Under the pieces are notes generated by a model. It had not been told where the DNA came from. It saw only the letters and a program-made list of their open reading frames with translations, and ran no database searches. Shown piece by piece: positions 54,470 to 64,000 of a stretch of DNA of 64,000 nucleotides (positions are counted from its first letter, which is position 1; each line of letters starts with the position of its first letter). A program made the translations under genes and the position numbers. The DNA is from Amphibacillus jilinensis Y1 (GTDB lineage: Bacteria > Bacillota > Bacilli > Bacillales > Amphibacillaceae): positions 524,016 through 588,015 of the forward strand of contig NZ_JH976435.1 of assembly GCF_000306965.1 (NCBI RefSeq). The letters are read 5' to 3'.

Positions 54470-54742
54470 TTATTTAACGATATCTTTAAGGGCTTTACCT
54501 GGTTTGAAAGCAGGCACTTTGCTAGCTGGGATCTCGATCTCAGCTCCAGTTTGTGGATTGCGTCCTTTACGAGCAGCACGCTCACGTACCTCAAAGTTAC
54601 CAAAACCAATTAATTGTACTTTCTCACCATCTTTTAGTGAATCCATGATAGATTCAAAAACTGCATCAACAGCTTTTGTTGCATCTTTTTTAGAAAGTTC
54701 ACTTTTCTCAGCAACTGCATTAATTAGATCTGTCTTGTTCAT
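54470..54742 (-). CDS. hbs: DNA-binding protein HU
   Basis: Main nucleoid protein. The 90-residue HU chain begins [20 protein letters not shown] and carries the DNA-binding arm '[20 protein letters not shown]' followed by '[17 protein letters not shown]'. The ATG at 54740-54742 has a gaggaggtg site nine bases upstream. Single gene, with about 700 bases without a gene upstream and a strong terminator downstream. Confidence 0.97.
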   Translation of the reverse strand: MNKTDLINAVAEKSELSKKDATKAVDAVFESIMDSLKDGEKVQLIGFGNFEVRERAARKGRNPQTGAEIEIPASKVPAFKPGKALKDIVK

Positions 54743-55422
54743 GATATTCACCTCCTCCCGCATTTAAATTCATGAAGCATACGAACTTAAATGGTTTTAC
54801 TCCATTTGTTCACAAGTTTTCTCAATCCTATACTTCTGATCATCAATTTAAATGATGACAAAGCTTATAATAAACGACTTTCCCTGCAAATTCAACAAAA
54901 ATCACAATAATTATTAAAATTGTTCAAATTACCTAATCATAAAATACCATTTTTAGATTTCAAGAAAGCTACAGAATGGACATGATTAACTAGGGATATC
55001 GCTTTTTCATCACTAGAATCGTATCACATAGGCTGTATTTATGCAACTTTATCACAATTAAAAACCACAATAAGTAATATATATCCATTATGTGTAATTA
55101 TTCTTTTAAATCATTTTAGAAATTTATTAAGTCATAGGTTCTAGTTCTAAAATATCATAAAATGTTTTATCACAGATACTCGACCAAAAACGCCTGCAGA
55201 TTGAAGGTTTGTTTTTTTAAGTCTTAGTCTTATCAATTAAAATTATGCTTGATATAAGGTTCATCCGTTTGTACCTATAGGTAAGCATAGCATGACAATT
55301 TATTAGGCATAACTACACGATATTAATCCAAGCTTTCAGCGAAGTGAAACGGTATAGTAAGTATATCCTTCGGTGTTGGTGTTCGTCAATTTTGTTCTGT
55401 TTTCTGTGACTTGAAAAATAAA
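54743..55422. other. Long AT-rich intergenic region between hbs and spoIVA
   Basis: About 680 bases with no supported reading frame. It should contain the hbs promoter or promoters and a long 5' leader. A near-palindrome 'gatcatcaatttaaatgatgac' type element is centred near 54848, and 55163-55217 is a RepA remnant. No other structure is recognised. Confidence 0.5.
55163..55217 (+). repeat. RepA element, internally deleted remnant
   Basis: 'ttttatcacagatactcgacc' (left end) joined to 'aaaacgcctgcagattgaaggtttgttttttt' elements (right hairpin arm and right end), like the remnant at 54368. Confidence 0.55.
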
Positions 55423-55446
55423 AACGACTTGTGATCACAAGTCGTT
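55423..55446 (-). terminator. Terminator of spoIVA
   Basis: A 24-base perfect palindrome (aacgacttgtga and its complement) overlapping the spoIVA stop, followed on the minus strand by tttatttttc. Confidence 0.75.
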
Positions 55447-56923
55447 AGAGTATTATAGCTATTAGCCCACCTGACCCTTCGTTAACGATGCGTTCAAGTG
55501 TTTCTCTTAATTTATACTGTGCATTTTCCGGCATTAAGGTTAGTTTTCCCTGAATTCCTTCACGAACAATCGAGCTTAAAGATCGACCAAAGATATCCGA
55601 TTGCCAAATGGAAAGTGGATCATCCTCGAAATCCTGCATCAAATAACGTACGAGCTCTTCACTTTGCTTTTCAGTTCCAATAATTGGGGAGAATTCTGAT
55701 TCTACATCTACTTTAATCATATGAATAGATGGTGCAATGGCTTTTAATCTCACACCGAAGCGTGTCCCTTGCCGGATAATTTCAGGTTCATCAAGTGTCA
55801 TGTCACTAATTGAAGGAGCAGCAACGCCATATCCTGTTTGTTTTACCATATTAAGTCCATCTGCTATTTGGTCGTATTCACGTTTGGCCTGAGCAAAATC
55901 TTGCATAAGCTCAAGCAAATGATCTTTACCACGAATTTCTTCGCCAACGATTTCTTTAAGCACTTGATCGTACAAGTAACTTGGTGCATCTAGATCAATT
56001 TCTGCAATCCCCTCACCCATTTCAATTCCATTAATTTGCGCACGTTCAATGTGATCATATGCATCAAAGTAACCGACAACACGATCGACATCACGTAATC
56101 GCTTAATATCTTGAACGGTTTCTTGAATCGCTTCGTGATAACTCAGGCGAAGCCAATGGTCATCTTTTAACACCATTACCCAGCTTGGTAAATTAACATT
56201 AACTTCAAGTACAGGAAACTCGAACAATGCTTCTCTTAATACATTGTAGATATCATCTTCTTGCATACTCTCTACACTCATTGCAAGTACAGGAATATCG
56301 TATTGTTCATTTAACGATTGACGTAAAAGCTCCGTATCTTGGTCATAAGGCTTTGTTGAATTAATAACCATAATAAATGGTTTCCCAACTTCTTTTAATT
56401 CCTCTACAATTCGTTCCTCTGCTTCTACATAATCATTTCTTGGTATGTCGCCAATTGTCCCATCTGTTGTGACAACGACGCCTATCGTTGAATGCTCCTG
56501 TATCACCTTTCGTGTTCCAATTTCTGCAGCTTCATGAAATGGAATTGGCTCTTCATACCACGGGGTATGAATCATTCGTGGACCATTTTCGTCTTCAAAG
56601 CCCTGTGCCCCCTTGACGGTATAACCTACGCAATCAACTAATCTGACATTAACGTCAATACCTTCATCAACTTGAAGATGTACAGCTTGATTAGGAACAA
56701 ACTTTGGTTCTGTTGTCATAATTGTTTTTCCTGCTGCACTTTGTGGTAACTCATCTTGCGCTCTTGCCCGATCTCCTTCATCTTCAATATTTGGCAAAAC
56801 AACCTTCTCCATGAACTTCTTAATAAACGTTGACTTCCCTGTTCGTACTGCTCCGACCACACCTAAATAAATATCTCCGTTCGTTCGTTTTGAAATATCT
56901 TTAAAAATGTCTACCTTTTCCAC
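55445..56923 (-). CDS. spoIVA: Stage IV sporulation protein A (coat morphogenetic ATPase)
   Basis: ATP-driven protein that polymerises on the forespore surface and forms the base of the spore coat. The 492-residue protein (B. subtilis also 492) has Walker A GAVRTGKS (24-31), 'DCVGYTVKGAQGFEDE' in the sensor/Walker B region, the middle domain, and the C-terminal membrane-targeting part ending 'RIVNEGSGGLIAIIL'. The start is GTG (56921-56923), preceded by gggagggg. A sigma-E-like promoter lies upstream, fitting mother-cell expression. Confidence 0.97.
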   Translation of the reverse strand: MEKVDIFKDISKRTNGDIYLGVVGAVRTGKSTFIKKFMEKVVLPNIEDEGDRARAQDELPQSAAGKTIMTTEPKFVPNQAVHLQVDEGIDVNVRLVDCVGYTVKGAQGFEDENGPRMIHTPWYEEPIPFHEAAEIGTRKVIQEHSTIGVVVTTDGTIGDIPRNDYVEAEERIVEELKEVGKPFIMVINSTKPYDQDTELLRQSLNEQYDIPVLAMSVESMQEDDIYNVLREALFEFPVLEVNVNLPSWVMVLKDDHWLRLSYHEAIQETVQDIKRLRDVDRVVGYFDAYDHIERAQINGIEMGEGIAEIDLDAPSYLYDQVLKEIVGEEIRGKDHLLELMQDFAQAKREYDQIADGLNMVKQTGYGVAAPSISDMTLDEPEIIRQGTRFGVRLKAIAPSIHMIKVDVESEFSPIIGTEKQSEELVRYLMQDFEDDPLSIWQSDIFGRSLSSIVREGIQGKLTLMPENAQYKLRETLERIVNEGSGGLIAIIL

Positions 56924-56999
56924 ATAATCCCCTCCCGATCTCCTTCAACGTCGTAAAGTACGATGCTCTGACATTAAAAGTCTATGACGTTGTCCCACT

Positions 57000-57028
57000 A
57001 TATTATGACTGTTGATTAAATAATATTT
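57000..57028 (-). promoter_or_regulatory. Sigma-E-like promoter of spoIVA
   Basis: On the minus strand: -35 AAATATT (57022-57028), 14-base spacer, -10 CATAATAT (57000-57007). This fits the sigma-E consensus (kmATAww-N14-CATAywwT) except for the first -35 base. It lies about 77 bases before the GTG start. Confidence 0.5.
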
Positions 57029-57113
57029 TTACTATTTAACATCCTCAATTTATGTAAGAATAAAATAATTAGAACATTTAGAGGAAAACCGTTCGATTAA
57101 GAAGTATTAAAAA

Positions 57114-57143
57114 GCCGAGTTAGAAGGGGCGCTCTAACTCGGC
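57114..57143 (-). terminator. Terminator of spoVIF
   Basis: Perfect 11-base stem gccgagttaga / tctaactcggc, eight-base loop, followed on the minus strand by tttttaatac. About 100 bases after the spoVIF stop. Confidence 0.82.
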
Positions 57144-57241
57144 GTGACTAAAATTAATACCCAGGGCAACTTTACGTGAATACTTGTGCATAATAGTTTA
57201 TGCATTAAAAGTGGTTTGGTATAAACATATGCCTACTTGTA

Positions 57242-57502
57242 TTATTTTTTAAATAGTTGTCCTAATGTATTAATATCTTTTGGGAATTGATTTTTTGTAA
57301 TAGATTGTACCAGTTTATCTTCTTTTTCTTTTGATATAGGTTTATTAGCTAATTGACTCAGTTGTTTTACAAGATTTCTAACTGTTGTTTCATTTGAAAA
57401 ATCAGCACTCTGAACTGACTGTGCAACTTTAAAGATTTCATCAGGTTTGATATTGGCCTTATTTTGAATATGATCAAATAATCCTTTTTGAAAATCGTTC
57501 AC
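57242..57502 (-). CDS. spoVIF: Stage VI sporulation protein F
   Basis: An 86-residue helical protein of the SpoVIF family, which in B. subtilis is a late mother-cell protein needed for proper coat assembly. Features: 'FDHIQNKANIKPDEIFKVAQ', 'DFSNETTVRNLVKQLSQLAN', and 'FPKDINTLGQLFKK' at the end. The start is GTG (57500-57502) with a strong aaggagg site. In B. subtilis this locus holds yphE-yphF; here the sporulation gene is between gpsA and spoIVA. Confidence 0.82.
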   Translation of the reverse strand: MNDFQKGLFDHIQNKANIKPDEIFKVAQSVQSADFSNETTVRNLVKQLSQLANKPISKEKEDKLVQSITKNQFPKDINTLGQLFKK

Positions 57503-57568
57503 CTAGTCTCCTCCTTGTTAAGCATTGTCAAGATACTATATGCAAGAGGAGTCTGTGCTGTTCATCTG

Positions 57569-58609
57569 TTAATCATTATAATGTTGTTTTAACATAGCAT
57601 GTACTTCGTCTGTTTCTGGGCGTCTTGTCCTAGTCATAAGCTGATCAACCACTTCTCTAGGATTTGCCTGTTCAAATAAAATTTGATATATACCAGAGGT
57701 AATCGGCATATCAATTCCTTTTTCTTTAGCAAGGTGATATGCTGCTTGAGCTGTACGTACACCTTCTACAACCATGCCCATTTCCTCTAAAATCTCATCT
57801 AACGATTGCCCCTGTGCTAACATATTACCTGCGTTCCAATTACGGCTATGGACACTTGTACATGTAACGATCAGATCTCCTACACCTGTTAAACCAACAA
57901 AGGTAAGTGGGTCTGCTCCCATAGCCGTGCCTAGCCTTGCAATTTCAGCCAATCCTCTCGTCACAAGGGCTGCTTTTGCATTATCACCGTAGCCAAGGCC
58001 ATCAGATATGCCTGCACCTAATGCTATAATATTTTTCAATGAACCACCAAGTTCAACGCCAATAATATCATTATTCGTATAGACGCGAAATCGATCATTC
58101 ATAAATAAGTTTTGTGCATGCTTAGCTGCATGTTTAGATTTTGATGAAGCTGTAACAGTTGTGGGTTGACCAATGCTAACTTCTTCTGCATGACTTGGAC
58201 CTGATAATACGACAATCTCATCATATATCTCCTTAGGAAGCTCCTCTTCCATCATTTCAGAAACACGTTTAAAGCTATCAGGCTCAATACCTTTGGTACC
58301 GTGAATAATTGTCACAGGTCGATTTAAGCATTTTTTCACCTGTTGGCAGACAGAACGAATTGCCTTAGTCGGTAACACAAAAACCACAGCCGTAACATCA
58401 TCGAGGGCCTGCTCTAAGTGATGATATGCCATAATACTTTTCGCTAATTTAACATCTTTTAAATAAGCTTTATTTTGATGTGATAAATTGATTTCATTTG
58501 CATGGTCTTCAAGATGTGTCCAAAGTCTTACCTCATGTCCATTATCATCTAAAACCATCGCTAATGCTGTTCCCCAACTACCGGCTCCCAATACTGCGAT
58601 TTTCTCCAT
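57569..58609 (-). CDS. gpsA: Glycerol-3-phosphate dehydrogenase (NAD(P)+)
   Basis: Makes sn-glycerol-3-phosphate for phospholipids. The 346-residue protein has the Rossmann motif GAGSWGTALA (8-17), 'IHGTKGIEPDSF', 'VLSGPSHAEEV', 'ELGGSLKNIIALGAGISDGL' with the catalytic Lys, 'GLGYGDNAKAALVTRGLAEI' and 'GVGDLIVTC'. ATG start with an aggag site. It follows der by 13 bases (der-gpsA operon as in B. subtilis). Confidence 0.97.
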   Translation of the reverse strand: MEKIAVLGAGSWGTALAMVLDDNGHEVRLWTHLEDHANEINLSHQNKAYLKDVKLAKSIMAYHHLEQALDDVTAVVFVLPTKAIRSVCQQVKKCLNRPVTIIHGTKGIEPDSFKRVSEMMEEELPKEIYDEIVVLSGPSHAEEVSIGQPTTVTASSKSKHAAKHAQNLFMNDRFRVYTNNDIIGVELGGSLKNIIALGAGISDGLGYGDNAKAALVTRGLAEIARLGTAMGADPLTFVGLTGVGDLIVTCTSVHSRNWNAGNMLAQGQSLDEILEEMGMVVEGVRTAQAAYHLAKEKGIDMPITSGIYQILFEQANPREVVDQLMTRTRRPETDEVHAMLKQHYND

Positions 58610-58622
58610 TTATTTCACACTC

Positions 58623-59933
58623 CTAACTACGTCTTCTAGCATATATTTTAATTGGCGTTCCTTCAAATCCAAAGGCATCTCTAATCCTATTTTCTAAAAA
58701 ACGCTCGTATGAAAAGTGTAACAGTTCAGGATCATTTACAAACACGACAAATGTTGGCGGTTGAACAGCAACTTGTGTTGTATAGAGAATCTTTAAACGT
58801 TTGCCATGGCGAGTTGGTGTCGGATTCATCGCGACAGCATCCATGACCACATCATTTAAAATGTTTGTTTCTACACGTTTTGTGTGATTTTCACTTGCTA
58901 ATCGAACTTGTGGAATTAAAGTATGTAGCCTTTTCTTTGTTAAAGCTGACAAAAATACGATATTAGCATATTCCAAAAAAGGGAAGTGTGCTCTGATTTT
59001 TTCTTCAAAATTTTTCATTGCTTTCTCATCAGCATCAATGGTATCCCATTTGTTAACAACAATAATGACTGCTTTTCCTGCTTCATGAGCATACCCGGCA
59101 ATCTTCTTGTCCTGCTCGATAATTCCTGATTCAGCATCAACTAATGTCAAAACGACATCAGACCGTTCAATTGCTTTTAGCGCACGCAATATGCTGTATC
59201 GTTCTGTTGCTTCATAAATCTTCCCTCTTTTTCGCATACCTGCTGTGTCAATAATTACGTAATCTTGCTGATCTTTTTTAAAAGGGGTATCTATTGCATC
59301 ACGTGTCGTACCCGCAATATCACTTACAATCACACGCTCTTGTTGCAAAATTGCGTTAACGAGTGACGATTTCCCTACATTAGGTCGGCCGATTAAGCTA
59401 AAATAAATTGTATCTTTATCATCAATTTGATCATTAAGTGTCTCGAAATAACTAACGACTTTATCAAGCATATCACCTAACCCTAAACCATGTGTTCCTG
59501 ATATTGGAAAAGGCTCTCCAAACCCAAGGCTATAGAATTCATAAATTTCTTCTCTCATTTCTGGGTTATCAACTTTATTTACAGCTAATACGACAGGCTT
59601 GTTCGATTTATAAAGTATTTTTGCTACTTCTTCATCAGCCGCAGTAATACCTTCACGCCCATTAACAATAAAAATAATCACATCAGCTTCGTTAATAGCA
59701 ACATCTGCCTGTTCTCGCATTTGAACAAGTAAAGGCTCATCTCCTAGCTCAATCCCGCCTGTATCTATTAAATTAAATTGTGTGGTTAACCACTCTGCTT
59801 GTGCATATATCCGGTCTCTTGTTACCCCCGGTGTGTCCTCTACAATTGAAATACGTTCACCAACTAAACGATTAAATATCGTTGATTTGCCTACATTAGG
59901 TCGGCCGACGATGGCTACAACAGATTTTCGCAT
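58623..59933 (-). CDS. der: Ribosome-assembly GTPase Der (EngA)
   Basis: Tandem-GTPase protein for 50S assembly. The 436-residue chain has two G domains, each with GRPNVGKS (about 10-17 and 182-189), DTGGIE / DTAGMR switch II motifs and NKVD / NKWD, followed by a KH-like C-terminal domain ending '[12 protein letters not shown]'. ATG start with an aaaggatg site. Upstream of gpsA; yphA precedes it at a distance of about 100 bases. Confidence 0.97.
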   Translation of the reverse strand: MRKSVVAIVGRPNVGKSTIFNRLVGERISIVEDTPGVTRDRIYAQAEWLTTQFNLIDTGGIELGDEPLLVQMREQADVAINEADVIIFIVNGREGITAADEEVAKILYKSNKPVVLAVNKVDNPEMREEIYEFYSLGFGEPFPISGTHGLGLGDMLDKVVSYFETLNDQIDDKDTIYFSLIGRPNVGKSSLVNAILQQERVIVSDIAGTTRDAIDTPFKKDQQDYVIIDTAGMRKRGKIYEATERYSILRALKAIERSDVVLTLVDAESGIIEQDKKIAGYAHEAGKAVIIVVNKWDTIDADEKAMKNFEEKIRAHFPFLEYANIVFLSALTKKRLHTLIPQVRLASENHTKRVETNILNDVVMDAVAMNPTPTRHGKRLKILYTTQVAVQPPTFVVFVNDPELLHFSYERFLENRIRDAFGFEGTPIKIYARRRS

Positions 59934-60030
59934 GAAAGGTTCATCCTTTCTATGATTTACTTATTAAATGACATATAATAACGTCACTAACTTTTATAGT
60001 TTAGCAAAAGTATGCTTGTTAAACAATGAT

Positions 60031-60591
60031 CTAACCAAAAATCTTACTTCTTTTGTAATGATGGATCAGCTGATGAAATATGATGATAAGCAGCATACTT
60101 ATGTATAGTGCAACAAAAAACATAGGCTCTCCTAAGATAATATCCCAACCAATGACTCGAACATGGTAAGCAAACATAATTTCACCAGTTAATAATGATG
60201 TAGTGTAAAGTAACAATTTTGTTATTAAGTTGCGTTCAATAAATATAACCATCAACATCAAAACAAGATGGATCAATAAATAGGTATTAAGAAACAGCCA
60301 AATAGGGCTTGTAATTAATATATACCGAAGGCCGGTGTAGGCTAACATGATACAAATCAGACTTATCCAGTGCTTGATTCTGAAACGATATTTAAAAATG
60401 AACATCCATAATAGAAAAAAACTATAAGTATAAGGTAGCGTACCAACAAAATAACCAAATTCAATTTGAAAATGGATAAAAATGATATTGAATAAAAGTA
60501 TAACCTTTATTAACTGATTGATTTTATGTTGCTCCAACCCAAAAAAAATAAAATAAACCACGCTTAACCAACTTACCCAGTAATAAGCCAT
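60031..60591 (-). CDS. yphA: YphA-like integral membrane protein
   Basis: A 186-residue very hydrophobic protein with about six predicted membrane helices and short basic loops. Position (between ypfD and der), length (B. subtilis YphA is about 200 residues) and topology indicate YphA; sequence features of the family are weak. Function unknown. ATG start with a gaggtg ribosome site. Monocistronic, with a gene-free 400-base stretch upstream that carries a RepB-like element. Confidence 0.7.
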   Translation of the reverse strand: MAYYWVSWLSVVYFIFFGLEQHKINQLIKVILLFNIIFIHFQIEFGYFVGTLPYTYSFFLLWMFIFKYRFRIKHWISLICIMLAYTGLRYILITSPIWLFLNTYLLIHLVLMLMVIFIERNLITKLLLYTTSLLTGEIMFAYHVRVIGWDIILGEPMFFVALYISMLLIIIFHQLIHHYKRSKIFG

Positions 60592-60701
60592 TATTGATCA
60601 CCTCTAGCTATCATTATGGCTTTAACAGGCTCAATATAAACAAGTGTCTCAGATTTTTAAGATATTGTATCTTTTTTAATCAAGATGATAAAAATGTAAG
60701 T

Positions 60702-60836
60702 GGAAGACGCAGACTACAGGAACACATTTTTTTGATGGGATGAGTAGTCGTAGTCTCAGCACGAATCCAAAGCTCCGCTAGTAAAGAAAATCATGTTAGC
60801 TTATTAGGCCGTGCCCACGGAAAGCGATCGTCTGGA
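60702..60836 (-). repeat. RepB-like element, degenerate copy
   Basis: Ends 'tggaagacgcagactacagg' and 'cacggaaagcgatcgtctgga' are complementary in parts (gaagacg / cgtct, cgcttt). Internally 'tagtctcagcacgaatcc' and 'ttaggccgtgccca' correspond to the 'cagcacgagctg' and 'gctgaagccgtgccc' segments of the copy at 40729. The rest of the 60592-60989 gap carries only the ypfD terminator. Confidence 0.5.
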
Positions 60837-60950
60837 ACTGAAGTGAACATGTTAATAGCACACAAGACTCAATTATCACTAAAAAATATACCAATAGGGG
60901 ATAGTTTTTCAGCAACCTCTAGCCAGGGGTTTCAAAGACCATAATAAAAT

Positions 60951-60978
60951 AACATGTAGCTATAAACAGCTACATGTT
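60951..60978 (-). terminator. Terminator of ypfD
   Basis: Perfect 11-base stem aacatgtagct / agctacatgtt with a six-base loop, 11 bases after the ypfD stop; minus-strand continuation attttatta. Confidence 0.72.
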
Positions 60979-60989
60979 AGTCATTTTAA

Positions 60990-62132
60990 TTAATCTTTAA
61001 ATTTATCTAACTGATCACCTATCATATCACTTAAGGAAAAGCCTGCGTCATCATCTTCTTTTTCATATGATTTCAGTTCTTGTTGGTTCTTTTCTACTTC
61101 AAGTTCTTTAATGCTTAAAGAAATTCGTTTTTCGCCTTGATTTACATCCAATACTTTAACATTCACTCTCTGTCCAACTTCAAGCACTTCTTGAGGTGTA
61201 CCAATATGATCAGTTGAAATTTGGGAAATATGAACTAAGCCTTCAACTTGCGGTAAAATTTCAACGAATGCTCCAAAATGAACCAAGCGTTTAACTGTCC
61301 CTTCTACAACATCACCTTGGGAAATTTGTTGTTCGACTTGTTCCCATGGACCTGGTAAAGTTGCTTTAACTGATAAAGATACCCGCTCAGACTCAGGGTC
61401 AACCGCAAGCACTTTAACCTTGATGTCATCTCCCTCATTTACGACATCACTTGCGTGCTCAACATGGTCATGAGATAGTTGAGATATATGAACTAAACCA
61501 TCAATACCACCTAAATCAACAAACACACCAAAATCAGTAATTCTTGCTACTTTTCCTTCAACAACTTGTCCTTCTTCAAGACTTTGTAATCGTTGCTCTT
61601 TTTCAACAGTTTGCTCAGCCTCAATTACCGCTCGATGAGAGAGAATGACGCGATTTTTGGAGCGATCGAGTTCAACAACTTTTAATGTTAATGTACGATC
61701 TTGGTATTCGGAGAAGTCATCAACAAAATAGGTTTCAACCAAAGAAGCGGGTATAAACCCTCTAACGCCTACATCAACAACCAATCCACCCTTAACAATT
61801 TCTTTAACGGTCGCTTCAAAAACTTCTCCAGACTGCAATTTAGCATCTAAATCGTTCCATGCTTGCTCTGTGTCCACTGCACGTTTAGATAAAATGATTT
61901 CGTCATCATCCATTTTTTTAATTTTCAATGTTAACTCATCATCCAATGAGACAACTTCACGCGTTGTTTCAATATGGAGACTTGATAACTCACTAATTGG
62001 AACAATCCCATCGGTTTTCCAACCAATATCAACTAATACTTGATTGTCTTCTACTTTGACCACTTTACCCGTGACAAGTTCACCCTCCGCTAATTCTTTG
62101 AAATCTGATACTTCTTTATTCATTTCATCCAT
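60990..62132 (-). CDS. ypfD: S1 RNA-binding domain protein (YpfD, ribosomal protein S1 homolog)
   Basis: A 380-residue protein with four S1 OB-fold repeats (starting near 17, 102, 189 and 274; e.g. '[20 protein letters not shown]' and '[20 protein letters not shown]'), followed by an acidic tail. It is the short Firmicute relative of ribosomal protein S1; in B. subtilis it is not essential and not clearly ribosomal. The ATG at 62130-62132 is eight bases after ggagg; the frame to 62150 starts before that site. It follows plsC by about 95 bases in the cmk-plsC-ypfD order. Confidence 0.93.
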   Translation of the reverse strand: MDEMNKEVSDFKELAEGELVTGKVVKVEDNQVLVDIGWKTDGIVPISELSSLHIETTREVVSLDDELTLKIKKMDDDEIILSKRAVDTEQAWNDLDAKLQSGEVFEATVKEIVKGGLVVDVGVRGFIPASLVETYFVDDFSEYQDRTLTLKVVELDRSKNRVILSHRAVIEAEQTVEKEQRLQSLEEGQVVEGKVARITDFGVFVDLGGIDGLVHISQLSHDHVEHASDVVNEGDDIKVKVLAVDPESERVSLSVKATLPGPWEQVEQQISQGDVVEGTVKRLVHFGAFVEILPQVEGLVHISQISTDHIGTPQEVLEVGQRVNVKVLDVNQGEKRISLSIKELEVEKNQQELKSYEKEDDDAGFSLSDMIGDQLDKFKD

Positions 62133-62226
62133 AAAAAAAGCCTCCTTCAATTTGCGACAAGAAATAAACTATCCTTTTTCTAACTTCTAACATTTCCACA
62201 CATTTGTCAAGTCAAATAAATTATTT

Positions 62227-62808
62227 TTAAGAATTATTTTCTAACAACGATTGAATGTTACTCATAATCTTTTCAGTTACAGTTTTTGCAGACACTTTGT
62301 CTTCACGCAACTTGTTCATTTCAATTGGCGGACCATAGACGATTTTTAATCTTTTACCTATTTTATAGGGGCCAATTACCGCACATGGTATAACAGTTGC
62401 TTCAGATCTTAATGCAAAAAAACCTATACCAGAGAGACCTTCTCCTAATTTACCCGTTTTACTCCTCGTGCCTTCCGGAAACAGTCCTAGTGTTTTTCCG
62501 TTTTTAAGCAGGGATAATGCTTGCCTTAGTGCTTGCCGATCACTCATGCCACGTTTAATAGGAAAGGCATTCAAATGTGTCATAAGCTTAGCTAACCACG
62601 GCTTTTCAAACAATTCCTCTTTGGCTAAAAAATGTACATCGCGCGTGGCTGTTATTCCTACCATTGGGGGGTCTAAATTAGATATATGATTAGAACATAT
62701 AATTACTGGTCCCTCTTTAGGAATATTCTCTTTACCAACCACTTCCATGCGATATAAAGGCTTTAAAATAAGCCAAACAATATTTTTAGCTAGATGATAG
62801 AAAGTCAA
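62227..62808 (-). CDS. plsC: 1-acyl-sn-glycerol-3-phosphate acyltransferase
   Basis: Acylates lysophosphatidic acid to phosphatidic acid at the membrane. The 193-residue protein has the four family blocks: NHISNLD (HX4D, about 41-47), 'AFPIKRGMSDRQAL', 'GLFPEGTRSKTG' and 'VIPCAVIGP'. An N-terminal hydrophobic helix anchors it. The start is TTG at 62806-62808, nine bases after gggag and overlapping the cmk stop; the longer frame to 62841 lies inside cmk. Matches the cmk-plsC pair seen in many bacilli. Confidence 0.94.
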   Translation of the reverse strand: MTFYHLAKNIVWLILKPLYRMEVVGKENIPKEGPVIICSNHISNLDPPMVGITATRDVHFLAKEELFEKPWLAKLMTHLNAFPIKRGMSDRQALRQALSLLKNGKTLGLFPEGTRSKTGKLGEGLSGIGFFALRSEATVIPCAVIGPYKIGKRLKIVYGPPIEMNKLREDKVSAKTVTEKIMSNIQSLLENNS

Positions 62809-62809
62809 T

Positions 62810-63490
62810 TTAACGCTCTCCCTTTGTCTTAATGGTATCAAGAATTTTTTTCGTTACTTGATCAATATTTAATGCTGTTGTATCAATAACAATGGCATCT
62901 TTTGCTTGTGTTAGTGGCGACACCTCACGTTCTGAATCAAACTTATCCCGATTGGAAATTTCCAATTTCAATTGTTCTAAGTCTGTCGTAAAACCCTTTG
63001 CTTTATTTTCTGCAAATCTACGTTTCGCACGTTCATCCACAGATGCCTTAAGAAAAAATTTCACTTCTGCATCAGGAATAACATGTGTACCTATGTCTCT
63101 TCCGTCCATAACAACGCCTCGTTCGGCTGCTAACTGTCTTTGCCGATCCACCATCTCCTCTCTAACCATACGATGTTTAGCGACTTGAGATACATGATTG
63201 GTTACGTGTTGGTTACGAATACTCTCTGTTACATCTTGATCATCTATGTATACTTTTTGTCCTGTTTCTGATTGGATAAGTTTTATCGTGGACGTAAGAA
63301 GCAATTGATATAGTTGCTTCTCATTATTTGTATCTACACCTTGATCTAAAGCAATATAGGTAAGTGCTCGATACATAGCCCCAGTATCAATATAGATATA
63401 GTTTAACGCATGAGCTACTTTTTTAGCTACAGTACTTTTACCAGCAGCTGCTGGTCCATCGATGGCAATTGCCAATTTGTCTTTTGTCAT
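62810..63490 (-). CDS. cmk: Cytidylate kinase
   Basis: Phosphorylates CMP and dCMP. The 226-residue P-loop kinase has GPAAAGKST (12-20), '[16 protein letters not shown]', '[20 protein letters not shown]' and the '[19 protein letters not shown]' lid. ATG start with a gaggaag site. Upstream of plsC, with which it overlaps by translational coupling, and downstream of the PilZ gene, as in the ypfA-ypfB-cmk-ypfD region of B. subtilis. Confidence 0.96.
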   Translation of the reverse strand: MTKDKLAIAIDGPAAAGKSTVAKKVAHALNYIYIDTGAMYRALTYIALDQGVDTNNEKQLYQLLLTSTIKLIQSETGQKVYIDDQDVTESIRNQHVTNHVSQVAKHRMVREEMVDRQRQLAAERGVVMDGRDIGTHVIPDAEVKFFLKASVDERAKRRFAENKAKGFTTDLEQLKLEISNRDKFDSEREVSPLTQAKDAIVIDTTALNIDQVTKKILDTIKTKGER

Positions 63491-63525
63491 GCCTTTCTTC
63501 CTCTCGATCTAATATCAAATAATTG

Positions 63526-64000
63526 TCAAATATTGAGTTGTTTACGCCGTTGTTTTAATTGCCTGTCAAAACAAAACTGTATAATGCGTTGCCTATCATT
63601 TTCATTTATATTGACGAATTTCATTGACAATAGTTGTTTGTCGTTATGACTTTCAACGCGAATTGTTTCTGCCTCTGTTACAATGTAATCAATTTGACGC
63701 TCACCAGAGAATAAGACCAATGTTAATTCTAAGGAAGTACCTGGATTATAATCATAATCGATTGGTAAAACGACCGCAATTCCACCCCCACTAATATCTT
63801 TGGTAACCGTTACTAATGGTTTTGAAGGTGTATTAGGGTTTAATATTGAAACATCTAAATTCACGGGTACTCGTACGTATTCCCGACGTTGAACCTTTTC
63901 CATTTTACTCTGATCAAATGCTAAAATCAACATTGGGATATTGTCTTTTTTTCGTTCTTTTACTTCTGTAGTAAATTTATAAATCACGTCGTTCTCATCT
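63526..64000 (-). CDS. ypfA: PilZ-domain c-di-GMP receptor, YpfA/MotI-like (N-terminus beyond window)
   Basis: The visible 158 codons encode the end of a YcgR-N-like domain and a complete PilZ domain with the c-di-GMP motifs RREYVR (RxxxR) and DISGGGIAV (D-x-S-x-x-G). In B. subtilis YpfA (MotI/DgrA) binds c-di-GMP and disengages the flagellar stator. The frame stays open through base 64000; a GTG at 63985-63987 has no ribosome site and lies mid-domain, so the true start is outside. With cheR it points to a motile organism with c-di-GMP signalling. Confidence 0.88.
   Translation of the reverse strand, partial: DENDVIYKFTTEVKERKKDNIPMLILAFDQSKMEKVQRREYVRVPVNLDVSILNPNTPSKPLVTVTKDISGGGIAVVLPIDYDYNPGTSLELTLVLFSGERQIDYIVTEAETIRVESHNDKQLLSMKFVNINENDRQRIIQFCFDRQLKQRRKQLNI

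Noticed and set aside
54743-55422. A hidden small gene or RNA in the long hbs-spoIVA gap
   Set aside because: No frame with a ribosome site and no promoter-hairpin-T-run arrangement could be found on either strand; only a RepA remnant is recognisable.

Overview
The window is a low-GC chromosomal segment of an endospore-forming member of the Bacillaceae. Its gene order follows, almost gene for gene, the Bacillus subtilis block that runs from ypfA-cmk-ypfD through engA-gpsA, spoIVA, hbs-mtrB, hepS-hepT, cheR-aroC-aroB-aroH, hisC-tyrA-aroE, ypiA-ypiB, ypjA, ypjD-dapB-mgsA-bshA-cca-birA-panBCD-dinG, ypmA-ypmB-aspB-asnS-dnaD-nth-ypoC-ponA-recU to ypsA, gpsB, rnpB, rlmL, the M32 peptidase gene and msrAB. 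Sporulation capacity is shown by spoIVA, spoVIF and cotD. Nearly all genes are on the minus strand; the plus-strand exceptions are an NlpC/P60 protein, a cold-shock protein, an RNase H-like protein and the recU-ponA pair.

Several genes usual in this block are absent at their expected places. These are menG (between hepS and hepT), ndk (between hepT and cheR), ypiF-qcrABC (between ypiB and ypjA), folE/mtrA (between hbs and mtrB), the trp operon (between aroH and hisC) and bshB1 (between mgsA and bshA). Joint loss of the menaquinone methyltransferase and the menaquinol:cytochrome c reductase genes suggests a lineage with a reduced or absent respiratory chain, as is known for Amphibacillus and Halolactibacillus. 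That placement is an inference from gene content, not a sequence match.

Layout. 1-9100: ferredoxin (cut by the window edge), histidine phosphatase, MsrAB, YqfQ, an Arg/Gly-rich membrane protein, and the sbcD-sbcC-DUF2584 operon. 9.1-20.3 kb: thyA-dfrA-yozE, cell-wall hydrolase, HD hydrolase, a candidate small RNA, csp, RNase H-like gene, M32 carboxypeptidase, rlmL, rnpB, gpsB, ypsA, cotD and yppE. 20.5-33 kb: recU-ponA, ypoC-nth-dnaD, asnS, aspB-ypmB-ypmA, a degenerate MBL-fold protein and dinG. 33-40.4 kb: a compact cofactor and lysine operon (panD/C/B, birA, cca, bshA, mgsA, dapB, ypjD). 41-44 kb: ypjB-like, ypjA, ypiB, ypiA. 44.1-44.9 kb: a decayed ISL3-type element. 45-54.3 kb: the shikimate/aromatic operon with cheR, then hepST and mtrB. 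54.4-64 kb: hbs, spoIVA, spoVIF, gpsA, der, yphA, ypfD, plsC, cmk and a PilZ gene cut by the window edge.

No CRISPR array, prophage, toxin-antitoxin or recognisable defence system was seen. The most unusual content is intergenic: two dispersed structured repeat families (called RepA and RepB here) and a candidate promoter-hairpin-terminator small RNA upstream of the cold-shock gene. Translation starts in this genome are often TTG or GTG with a strong Shine-Dalgarno, so several starts below are moved from the longest possible reading frame to the best-supported one.
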